A stretch of 64,000 nt of DNA, taken from assembly GCA_016271365.2 (NCBI GenBank), contig CM028129.1, positions 848,726,501 to 848,790,500 on the forward strand, in the 5' to 3' direction. The notes under the pieces were generated by a model. That model was not told the DNA's origin. It searched no databases and saw nothing but the letters and a program-made list of their open reading frames with translations. The DNA comes from Neoceratodus forsteri (Eukaryota; Chordata; Ceratodontiformes; Ceratodontidae). A program made the position numbers and the translations under genes. Numbering within the stretch: position 1 is the first letter of the stretch; each line of letters opens with the position of its first letter. Of the stretch, positions 1 to 9,929 are shown in pieces.

Positions 1-552
1 AGCCAGGAGGTCCAAGACCTTCTTTTGGTCCTCCTTTATTTTATCAAGGTCCCCCCCGACCTCCTGGCAGAACTCATCCAACTTCTGCTGGAGTCCTTGC
101 ACCTCCGTGCACACTGCTACCACCTCTTGGCGCATGGCCTACAGGTCCTCCATGCTGACAACCTGATCTGCTGGGGGAGTTGCTGCAGGTGGTGATGATG
201 CCATTGCAGAATCAGGTGCAGCATGTCAGCAGCACCAGCAGCAGGTGAGAGGGTGTATCACTTCTCCTGGACTCCAGCTGCTGTCTCCTGCTGCGGTGCC
301 CCCTAAGCTGCTGAATGCCTTCCTCCTGGTTGGCCCCATAGCTGCCTCCAGCTGCAGCTTCTTGCTGCTTGGAGAGCCAATCGCAGTGTGATGGTGCTGC
401 ATGTGGTTCCTTTGTCCACCCATCCCAAAGTGGGACCCTTTTTTCCCCCTCCTTACTTCTTTACCACAAAGGCTGCAGATGACTACAGTGTCATCCAAAA
501 CTTTTGTGGAAAAAAGGGCCAAATTAAAGAGACCTTGGAGGGGGCTCATCAT
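1..552 (-). pseudogene. BED-type zinc finger plus coiled-coil gene remnant
   Basis: Read on the minus strand, an open frame from 552 to 226 has a BED-finger pattern: Cys-x2-Cys (VICSLCGKEVRRG) followed by a His cluster (NHMQHHH). BED fingers are DNA-binding modules typical of hAT transposases and their domesticated relatives. The same frame continues after a stop near 226. From 153 to 1 it reads as a charged, heptad-rich helix with one more stop (MEDL-stop, then QGLQQKLDEF and DKIKEDQKKVLDLL), which looks like a coiled coil. The segment upstream of the finger (to about 818) is rich in Gln and Pro. In-frame stops make this a relic rather than a working gene. It runs off the left edge, so the rest of the protein is unseen. 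The parent could be a hAT-derived gene or a Myb/BED-like companion protein of a DNA transposon. Confidence 0.5.
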
Positions 553-958
553 CTGATGACGATGGGGGCTGCCTCATCTGAGACCTGCTGCTGCTCTTTC
601 TGGGTGGGAGGGTACATGCTGCTGGAGGGAGCAAGGTGCTCCTGCTGCTGCTGGCAGAGGGGACCTGCTGCTGATGGGGGGGGCAATGGGTACATGCTCC
701 TCTTGGGGGGAGGCTGCTTTGAAAATGCCCGCCTGTTAAGACAGACAGTAGATCCTCCTGGTGGTGCACCTGCCATTCTTCCCCTAGCTATAATGCTCTC
801 AGTCCCTTTTTCCATCATTAAAAAAACAAGTATTTGTCAACGCCAAATGTTGTGTCGCTGGCATTAGCACTGATAGTGCAGGAGTTAGAGATGCATAATA
901 GGAATGGCAGTGAAGCATTAAACTGATGCCAACCTCACCCCTACCCTGCAGAGACACA

Positions 959-1745
959 TTTTCAACATATACATTTTGGGACCTCCTCTCATGATCAGTG
1001 GCACTGAGATTTTGTTAATCTGTCTCAAAAATTGATTTCCCACAGTGACCATACCATTGTGCACCACAGGTGCAAAAACACATTTTGGGCAGGATGTGAA
1101 AAATGACAGCTGTACTGTTCATAATGAGGTGTGAAAAAATGCCAGTGTTGAAAATCTGGCATGAAAATATTGCAAATTTGTGAAGTTACAATGGTGCATG
1201 GAAACTGATCAACACAAGCTTGTAACACAGTCATTTTATGGACTTTCATCACCAAATTTTCAACATAGGCATTTTAGGACCTCTGCTCATGAACAGTGTC
1301 ACTGTCATTTTCTTAATCTGTCCCTAAAACTGATTTCCCACAGCAGCCGTGCTATTCTACGCTGGAAGTGCGAAAACACATTTTGGCCAGGATATGAAAA
1401 TGACAGCTGTACTGTTCATAAGGAGGTATGGAAAAATGCCAATGTTGAAAGTCTGGAATGAAAATATTACAAATTCATGAAGTAATGAGCGTGTGTAGAA
1501 ACTGTGCAATGCACGCTCGTAAAACAGTGATTTTTTGGATTTTTTTCACCAAATTTGCAACATAGGCTTTTTGAGAGCCCACCTCATGAACAGTGCACTG
1601 TCATTTCATTAATCAGTCCCGAAAGGTGATTCCACACAGTGACTGCGAAATCACTTTTCAGGGCAGAATAACACCATGACAGTGACTGAATTCATGAGGA
1701 GGGTTCCCAATAACCCCATGTTGAAAATTTGGTGCCAAAATTCTC
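959..1745. repeat. Tandem repeat, about 297-bp unit, 2.7 copies
   Basis: Three units start at 959, 1257 and about 1554 with a TTTTCAACATA-like block. Each carries, in the same order, a CTGATTTCCCACAG block, a CACATTTTGG block, ATGACAGCTGTACTGTTCAT and TGAAAATATT. Spacing is 298 and 297 bp. The third unit is more diverged and stops near 1745. No coding logic is visible. Confidence 0.8.
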
Positions 1746-2059
1746 CAAAATGCCCAAGATATGCACCAAAGTTGAAAAAAAACCCTATTTATGCCATTAT
1801 ACAGCTTACCAACATTTCTTCAGTTCATGGTCGGCTTTGAAGAGTGCAGATGTGTTCCCGGTCCAGCGAAGATCATCGCACTGTGCTCCGGAGGTAAGTA
1901 TGGGGTGAGGGGGGTGTGGGGAGGAGGACTGCGCAGAGGATGGGTGCAGGTTGGGGGAGGGACCACCAGACTCAACAAGGGACCATTTTCTGTTTTACAG
2001 GTTTTAAAAAAAAGAAAAACATTGTGGGAAGAGTTTGTTTTTACAGGGGCATTTGGCAT

Positions 2060-2475
2060 GCTGGGGTGGGCTCCCAGCATGCCACCTGAGTGTTTTGGGG
2101 GGGTTGTAGCTGATGGGGGATTGGGCAGCCCCGTCACCACATACCGAGTGGGGGGACAAGAGCTGAGGGGGATTGGGCACCCCCCACGGCACACAACAAA
2201 TGGGGGAGATATTATGCCAATGGGGAGTGGGCTCCCACATCAGCAGATTGAACTGGGAATGGGGGACTGACGCCGATGGGGATTGGGCCCCCTGTCAGCA
2301 AAGAAAGACTGTTGGGGGACACACGATGCCGAGGGGGATTGGGCACCCCCTTGGCACACAGTTGAAATGGGAGGAGGGACATTATGCTGACAGGGAGTGG
2401 GCTCTCCTATCAGCACATGAACTGGGTAGGAGCATGCCGACAGGGGAATTGGGCACCCCTCAAGTCAGCATTGTG
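2060..2475. repeat. GC-rich minisatellite, 49-58 bp unit, 8 copies
   Basis: Units begin with GCYGA/GCTGG at 2060, 2109, 2162, 2216, 2272, 2328, 2386 and 2436. Each has a core of the type GGGATTGGGC followed by CCCC, so each unit can form a small G/C hairpin. Two sub-types alternate: ATTGGGCACCCC and GAGTGGGCTCCC. Open frames across this stretch are by-products of the repeat. Confidence 0.75.
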
Positions 2476-2479
2476 GCAG

Positions 2480-3328
2480 GCAGTGGCAGTGGCAGTCACT
2501 GCTGCCATGTTTACTGTAATGCTTCACCAGGAAGGGCACGTTGGTAGGCTTGTTATTGTGCCACTGCATGATGAGCTTGCCTTTCATTGCAGTGGCACTT
2601 TTCTTAGATGTGGTGGCCACTTTACATATTGCTGGTATCAGGGCCTGCATGCTGGCTTATTGGGGAATGAGGGATGCACCTACTGATGCATGCCCTGCAT
2701 TAGCCCATAGTGACTGCACCTCCAAATCTGCTACTACTGCAATATGTTGACTGGCATGCAAGCACAGGCCAACATAAAATGTTTTCTTAATAGAAAACTA
2801 AAGAAAATAAATAACAAAGAATGAAAGATACAGGGAGGGAGTCAAACACACACAGACACTCACACACACTATAAAGATAAAAAAAAATAACACTAAAGAA
2901 AATGCTCTAACAGAAACAATTTACTTTATAAAATAAAGTGGGGAAGAGATTTCAAAAACAGACAGTACAAACACACACACACAAATACTAACCACACTGG
3001 TTTTGTTTGGAAAACAAAGCTCTCCTGCTACTGTCTCCTCTCTCCAACAGGCAGCAAAAGCTCTAAAGGAAGCAGATTTAGTCTGGCTTCCTGCCTAAGT
3101 ACAGTCACCCATGTGACTAGCAGTCTGCTAGAGAGAGTAAGTCATGTGACAAGCATTTTATTCCCCAGTTTTGCCTGATACTAACGTAAGGAGAAATGTA
3201 CCGGCAAAAGTGAAATTTACCAGTGAAATTAACGGTGAAATTTCGCCTTAAGGGCTCAATTTCATGAAATGTTTTGAGCAGTGAAATTGGCAATTTCTCC
3301 AGCGAAATTAAATTTCGCTGCATCTCTA
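2480..3328. repeat. Unassigned DNA ending in a hAT-like element terminus
   Basis: The part before about 2880 shows nothing recognisable. From about 2880 the sequence resembles the right part of the element at 38994-41229 in the same orientation: A-rich with CACA runs, then a CATGTGAC-type block, then iterated GAAATT/TTTCGC motifs. It ends at CATCTCTA (3321-3328), which matches the TATCTCTA end of that element. I read it as the terminus of a related element, cut at 3329 by the next element. Its left end was not found. Confidence 0.35.
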
Positions 3329-3499
3329 ATAGTGATGCAGTGAATTTAAAATCCGCTGGCAAAGTGAACGCGAAGTGGTCACTTCGCTACACGGAGTCCC
3401 CCATAGGAAAGGCTCACTTTGCCTTGTTTATTACTATTGTCATCATTCCACCCAAAGAAAGTAAGGCGGAGTGACAACAATTAGCAACACCCACCCACA

Positions 3500-3790
3500 C
3501 AGTCACCAGAATTAATGTACATCCCAAAGTGCTACTGACTTGTGTCCAGAAAACTCCCCAGTGCTGATGAAGTGAAATGAGAGTGTAACAAGAAATGCAA
3601 AGTTTCCCAGAATTAATGGCGCACTCAGCCATGCACGCAGTGGTCAGACACAGAGTCACCAGAATTAATGTGCATCCCCAAAATGCTACTGTCTTGTGTC
3701 CAGAAAATTCCCCAGTGCTGACAAAATGCTACTGTTTTGTGTCCAGAAAATTCCCCAGTACTGACAAAGTGAAATGAGAGCATAACAAAA
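3500..3790. repeat. Internal tandem repeats in the composite element
   Basis: The block CACCAGAATTAATGTRCATCCC followed by TGCTACTG, TTGTGTCCAGAAAA and CCCCAGTRCTGA appears at about 3501 and 3657. Its second part is repeated again at about 3724. It has no counterpart in the shorter 38994 copy that I could identify. Confidence 0.6.
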
Positions 3791-4087
3791 AATGCAATCT
3801 CTCAGAATTAATGGTGCACTGCAAACACACAGAAAGATTAAGATTGTGCTGCACACTCAAGGGATGCATCCAAAAAGGCACAACACCTAACCAGTGCTCA
3901 CAAGTCACAAATCCAAATCTGGAAATTTTGCCAGTTGGGGGATTAGTACACGGAAGTAACAATCCACTACCAGTAAAGATACCACAAAGCAGTATAAAAA
4001 ATTCATGCAGGTGTGGTGGATAGCAGGTTCACACTGCTGCAATTGCTCTGTGGCACAATAAAAGGTGTCTGATTTAATGGCATGCAT

Positions 4088-4088
4088 T

Positions 4089-4127
<39 letters not shown>

Positions 4128-4152
4128 CATACTCACACTCACACACACTACA
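4088..4152. repeat. CA microsatellite
   Basis: An almost pure CA run of about 38 bases is followed by degenerate CACTCA units. It lies at the position where the related element has a GT-rich run (about 39765-39795). Confidence 0.9.
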
Positions 4153-5422
4153 AGTAATGCATAGCAAATTGAAAACCTTTAGTAATATAACCAAATGTTT
4201 TAAACAGACAAATTATACACTGCTGCACCACAACAATCAGCAAAATAATTTCAAGAATTACTAAAAATATTACTGTGTGTACATTAACACAGTTATACAA
4301 GAAAAATATAACCAAAACAGAAAGACTGCCTTTTTCTCCCAGTTAATGTACTTATACCACAAATACACCCCTCCCCAAAGCACACTTCACAGTACTCAGA
4401 CTGATTGTTCTAAATTAACATTCAAAATCCACACACAACAATAAACACTTGATGATATGAGCATAGAAGGATTTCCTACAATTGATGTACTAAATTTTGA
4501 GCAAAAAAAATGACTCAAAAAGGTATTTTAAACAGCTTTTAGAGGTTTTGAATTGCAGGGCTCTGACAGCAAACTGTCTCGAGCTACCACAACACACACA
4601 CTACCCAGGCTAGACTTGAGGCTGTGCAGAACAATCTTGAGCCCATGTGACCTGCAATCCCATGAATCACTGCAAAATTTCATTTAGAGCTCAATTACAA
4701 GGCGAAGTGAGGCAAATGACATTGATTTCAATGTACTTCGCCTTAAAATTGGTGGAGAAGTGGTTTGGGGAAGTGGAATAACGCAAAGTTATTGATTTCA
4801 ATGGAGTTCGCTTTCCTCATTATGAAGCGTAGTACTCCACTTCACATTGTGGAGTACTCCGTGGATTCCAAGTTACTCCATGAATCACTTCATGGAGTGA
4901 GTTGGGGCCACTTCGCCCACCACTACTTACATTACTGTAACTCACATGCTGTGCAGGAAGGAATGTGAATGCCTATGGCTGTACTTCCCTGATCAGCTGA
5001 GCCTGTATCATAAAACTCCCCAATTTAAAAACTCTTATTAATGAGTACAGTGGTGGGGTGGTAAAGCCTGGAGATATACTACAAAACAGGCTTACAATAC
5101 ATCCAAGTAACTAGTAAAAAAATTAATGTTGTGATTTGTGACGTGATCGTGAATTGTGATTTGTGACTACATTTGTGACCATGATGATGAAGGACGTGAT
5201 TCGGTGTCGACGGTGTGAGATAACCAATATGGAACTGTGTTGGGAATGCAAATGGCTACAGCTGTACTTCCCCGATGAGCTATAGCACAAAACTCCCCAA
5301 CTTAAAACACTTATTAATGAGTACAATGGTGGGGCGGTGAAGCCTGGAGAGAGACTACAAAACAGGCTTACAATGCATCCAAGTAACTAGTAAAAAAATG
5401 TATGTTTTGATTCGTGACATGA

Positions 5423-5710
5423 TTTATTTATTTATTTATTTAGTTTTTGTTGACCGGGTAAGTGCACTAGACAAATCCTGCCTATTTTCAGGCACGGCCC
5501 GGGGAAGGGGGATACAGATGAATGCCAACTGACCTTGAACCAGATTAAGCTGTTGGTGGTATTTTTAGTGAATGAGGGGAAATTTGGCCAGGACACTGGG
5601 GAAATTCCCCTACTCTTTTCAATAAGTGCCATGGGATCTTTAACATCCACCTGGACTACCACCAGTCCAGGCAGATGGGACCTCGGTTTAATGTCTCATC
5701 CGAAAGATGG
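5423..5710 (-). mobile_element. tRNA-derived SINE, 5'-truncated copy
   Basis: The stretch matches 61953-62240 closely, from the TTTATTTA tail through TTGTTGACCGGGTAAGTGCA to the CATCCGAAAGATGG block. The tRNA-like head present in the 61953 copy is missing, so this copy is 5'-truncated. It lies inside the composite hAT-type element and is therefore younger than that element or was carried with it. Confidence 0.75.
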
Positions 5711-7063
5711 ATTTGCACACACAAATCACAAACATTATTGTGAATTGTGATTTGTGGCTGCATTTGTGACTGTGATGGTGAAGAATGTTATTTGTATCAC
5801 GAGTGACTCGTGATGATAGTCCTGACTTAAAAATACATATTAATGAGTACAATTTTCATGCAGAATTATGCACCACACCAGTCCAGTACTCTGAAGGGAA
5901 GCCAGAGAAACAACTGTGACTTAAGTTACAGATGGAGATTGGGCCCTAAAGAGATGTAAATGCACAGACAGATTAAGATTGAGCTGCACTCTGAAGAGAT
6001 GCAGATGCAAAGACACAACACCTAACTAGTGCTCACAATCAGAAATTCAAATCTAGAAAAAATACCTTTGCCGGCTGGGGTGTGCTGCGGGGGGGGGGGG
6101 GTATACTGCACTGCTGCAGTAACAGTCACTAGTACCAGTACCAGCAAAGATACCACTAAGAAGTACAAAAATCATACAGCTGCAGAGGATAGCAGGTTCA
6201 CATTGCTGAAATTACTATGTAGCACAATAAAAGGTGTCTGATTTGATGACACGCGTCACACACATACACATATACACTAAGTAATGCGTAGCAAATTGAA
6301 AACTTCAGTCATAAAACCACGTATTTTAAACTAACTAAAATTATACACTGCTGCACCACAACAATCAGCAAAAAACAGCAAGAATTATTGAAACTATTAC
6401 TGTGTGTACATTAACACAGTTATACAAGACAAAAATATAACCAAAACAGAAAGAACTGTCTTTTTCTCCAAGTTAATCTACCTACACCACAGATATGCCC
6501 TCCCCCAAAGCACACTTCACTGTCTCTCAGTACACAGACTGAATGTTGTACATTAACATTCAAAATCCATACACAAACAATAAACACTCGATGATATGAG
6601 CACAAGAGGGTTCCTACAATCGATGAACTAAAGTTTCAGGAAAAAAAAATGCTCAAAAAGGCTTTTTTAACAGCTTTTAGAAGGTTTGGATCACAGAGAG
6701 CTCTCAGAGCAGACTGTCTCCTATAGTTTCCTACACACACTACCCTGAACTGAGGCTGTGCAGAACAATCTAGAGCCCATATGACCTGAAATCCCATGAA
6801 TCACTGCAAAATTTGCCTTTGGAGCTTAAAAACAAGGTGAAGTGAGGTGAAGTACATTGTTTTCAATGTACTTTGCCTTAAATTAGTGGAGTAGTGGTTT
6901 GGGAAGGTGGAGTAATGCGAAGTCATTGTTTTCAATGGACTTTGCGTTACCCATTATAATGCAAAGTATTCCGCTTCCCGCTGCGGAGCACTCTGCGAGT
7001 CGCCTTCCTCCACAGATCGCCGCGGAGAAGCGGTAGAACCACTCGCCCATCTCTAATCTCTAA

Positions 7064-8700
7064 TTGGTTACAATATGCTCTGGTTAGGTTTTTTGCCAGG
7101 ACCAGAAGACAGTTCTGGCTTATTTACAACCTCAGTTATGGAGGAATATGTCCTGCATTTTTCCTACATGGTGTTTTTCTTTTTAATTCCATTTCCTTTT
7201 TCTGCTTAAACAATGTGGTGTTTGATCTTTTTTTTTTTTTTGTTTTAATTATTTGTCCCTTTTTTCCACATTGAGGATGTAACCATGTTTTCTTATTTTA
7301 TTTTTCTATAGTTTGATTTTGAGAATATATAATTATTGTCTGTTGTACTGTTTGATTTTTTTTTCCATAAAAATGTCTCAACTCTTTTTAAGAAGTGCCG
7401 TGGGCTCTTTAACGACTAACTGAACAAACACCAGTATAGCAAGGCTGGACCTCAGTTCAATATTGGAACCAAAAGGTGCCTAGGAGTGCAGTCCCCTTCC
7501 CATGCTATGTTACAGTATCAATATTGGGATTTACCCCAAATTTCTGCTGTAGACTTACAACCTACAACCTTCAGATATTTCAACCTCAGAGGTGAGCATG
7601 CAACCTACTGAGCCACTGGCACTGCTTTAAAATGCTACATTAAATATAATGTCTGATGGCAAAAGTGGTAATTTGTGTTCTTATGTTTCAGAGTGCCTGA
7701 ACTCCATGACAGCGTGAACTATATGAAGAACTTATTGAGCAGAAAAATGCAATAAGGCCATAGCTGTATGATATGAAGAACATTTCCTCAGGCTAACTGG
7801 TCCATAAATAAAGTAACCACCTTACGACACAGTCATTAGTGTGTGCATAAGTAATAAATATGAATTCCTGACACCATAGATAACAGGGAGCCACAATCAG
7901 ACTCTTTAGTAGGGCCAGTAATTTCCAAACATTGCTGAAACTGCCCCAGTTATTTCTGAAATTGCTTAAAATTGGATAGTATTTCTGAAATTGCAAGTTA
8001 GAGTAAAATGTCATCCAAAATGCTAGTTTTCTCTTTTTTGTCTTTTTCAATCCATAAATAAATCCTATACCACCTTCTATAACAACTTACATTTCATGCA
8101 GATTTTCACATTTTATAAGCTGGTGCATTTTAAATGTTCAGAGAGCCTGTATTGCATTAATTGGCACATTTCAAAGTTTTCTAATTTCAGATGAAACTCA
8201 GCACTGTTGTACTTATTTAAATGGTCCTGAAATTTGAGAAATTCTATATCTAGAAATAACTGTCCCTACTCATTAGGTAAGTCAGGGAAGAAGTTAAAGA
8301 AAGCTGTTCAGTAGTCCACCCCCTCTTAACCTGCAGTATATTGCCATATTAATGTGTTCTCTGTCAATGTCAACTGACTGGTCAGTCTTCCAAACATCAC
8401 TTAATGATATGTAGACTACACATCCCCTCTTTTCTAGTGCTGCTTGATGAGGAGGGAGACCACTGAACAGTAAGTATTTTGCCTATTATTGCCCTCGCCA
8501 TCATGAATCATGTTTCTGAAACAGGGCTGCTAAATAAAAAAAAGAACTTTTGGGATTGGGTGCGAGGAGTAAGGCTATTGAGGGGACACATACTGAAAAC
8601 ACACATATGGGGAATGGGGCAAGACTGAGGTGACCACAGAACTAGCCCTGGTCACATGAGGAAGGATAGACTGTTTTTTTTTCCTTTTTCCTTTTATTTA
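7064..8700. other. No gene found; T-rich DNA with one old SINE
   Basis: Apart from the SINE at about 7381-7622, I see no coding motif, terminal repeat or RNA gene here. The stretch is AT-rich with T runs (for example 7229-7241). Confidence 0.5.
7381..7622 (-). mobile_element. tRNA-derived SINE, diverged copy
   Basis: This is a third copy of the family at 61953-62393. It keeps GTGCCGTGGGCTCTTTAA, the ACCTCAGTT block and, on the minus strand, the A-box TGGCTCAGTAGG (7615-7604). The B-box region is eroded and the tail side is missing. Confidence 0.6.
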
Positions 8701-8870
8701 CTTATTTTCTATACAATAACAAATAAATACTGAGTATTTGCGGAACTGAGTATGAAAACTCATTAAGTATTATAGAGAAAGCTACAATAATGAATAAATA
8801 AAAACCGAGCATTTGGGGAACTGAGTACAAAAATTCACCAAGTATTCAAGAAAAAGTACTCGCACACTCC
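8700..8870. repeat. Two-copy local duplication, about 90 bp
   Basis: AATAAATACTGAGTATTTG, GGAACTGAGTA and AAGTATT recur as AATAAAAACCGAGCATTTG, GGAACTGAGTA and AAGTATT about 95 bp later. No function is visible. Confidence 0.5.
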
Positions 8871-8989
8871 CTAATGGCCATGGCATTGCTTCTGGGATCC
8901 TTCTGCAAAAGACTGTGACCCAAAATATATTGAGAAATCCATGTAAATGTGCACCACATACAGTAAGAGTGATCCTAAGCAACTTATAA

Positions 8990-9900
8990 TTGTAAAGAGA
9001 ACTGTTATGGACAGAAAAGCCATGAACAGTCTATTTAGTCTGTTCCAAGATTTCCTACTTGGAGATGCTCTTGTCTGCATCCTCCCTCCCAGACCCCTTT
9101 CACTTTCCTCATCCCTTGCTCATCTTTCCATTTCATAACTCTTTTATATGTATCCTACTTCCTTTTAAGTCCCACTACTGCTGCCTCCACAGCCTTGTCT
9201 GGAAGTTTATTCCATTCATCAACCACTGTTTTCATGAAGCGGTACATAGCAATGTCGTTTTTGAGCCTTCCTCCCTCCAGCTTGTGCACATGTTCCCTAG
9301 TGGACACACTGTTTCTTAGTTTGAACCGACTTGCTGCATTCACTCTGTTAAATCCTTTCATAAGGTTGATAGTCTCTTTCATGCCCCCTCTCCCCTCAGT
9401 CATTGAGTGAGCAAATGTTGAGACTTTTCAGTCTCCCACCATACGCCTTGCCCTGGTTGTCATGGATCATCTTTGTGGACTTCCACTGCACTGTCTGTAA
9501 TCTATTCCTGTCCTTCCTTAGGTCCAGGCCCAGAACTGGACACAGTGTTCCAAATGTGGTCTCTCCACTGGTCTATACAGAGGCAGGCAATATAACCATA
9601 CACCTTCTACTAGTAATCCCTCCCTAGGCACCTCAGAATTTTGTTAGTCCTCCCATATACCCTGTTGCACTGCAAAGGTGGCTTTAGGTTGTTGCTGAGC
9701 ACTATCCTCAGATCTCTTGTCTCCTTCATGCTTTTTACAAGCATCCTATCAATATGGTACATTGTTCCAGGACTGTGAAATGTTGCACCAAAAAATGAAA
9801 AGTTATGCACATAGATGTGCATAACCTTGCTTTATGGTGTTAAATGTCAACTGTCAAATACTGGAACTTCTCCAATCTCCTCACATGTCCTGTATTTAGT
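8990..9900 (-). mobile_element. CR1-like LINE, 3' fragment of ORF2
   Basis: On the minus strand the order typical of the CR1 reverse transcriptase C-terminal part is seen. First comes a KETRDLRIVLSNNLKP-type block (about 9740-9690), then a VERPHLEHCVQFWAW block with a stop (about 9580-9530), then REHVHKLEGGRLKNDI and VVDEWNKLPDKAVEAAV (9300-9170). In working CR1-type LINEs this region follows the polymerase core. Stops and frame changes show it is dead. The 3' untranslated part ends near 8990. Confidence 0.75.
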
Positions 9901-9929
9901 ATGGATGGGGAAATAACATTAGATACAGT

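Larger units (their letters stand above)
3330..7055 (-). mobile_element. Composite non-autonomous hAT-type element, 3.7 kb
   Basis: The flanks carry a perfect 8-bp direct repeat, ATCTCTAA at 3322-3329 and 7056-7063, the target-site length of the hAT superfamily. The left end reads TAGTGATGCAGTGAATTT. The right end, read inward on the minus strand, is TAGAGATGGGCGAGTGG. These correspond to the two ends of the inverted relative at 38994-41229. The interior is duplicated: the right half (about 3820-4925) recurs at about 5950-7055 in direct orientation, and a 180-bp middle block occurs at about 4940-5120 and 5220-5410. There is no transposase. A SINE fragment (5423-5710) and a CA run lie inside. 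Orientation is given relative to the 38994 copy. Confidence 0.8.

Noticed and set aside
388..867. Plus-strand open frame of 159 codons
   Set aside because: Antisense to the BED-finger frame and its Gln/Pro-rich upstream part; Cys- and Gly-rich by composition.
1791..2270. Plus-strand open frame of 159 codons
   Set aside because: Crosses a G-rich stretch and the minisatellite; Gly/Trp-rich low complexity without a domain.
4003..4194. Cys/Val repeat proteins on the CA microsatellite
   Set aside because: Translation of a dinucleotide repeat, not a gene.
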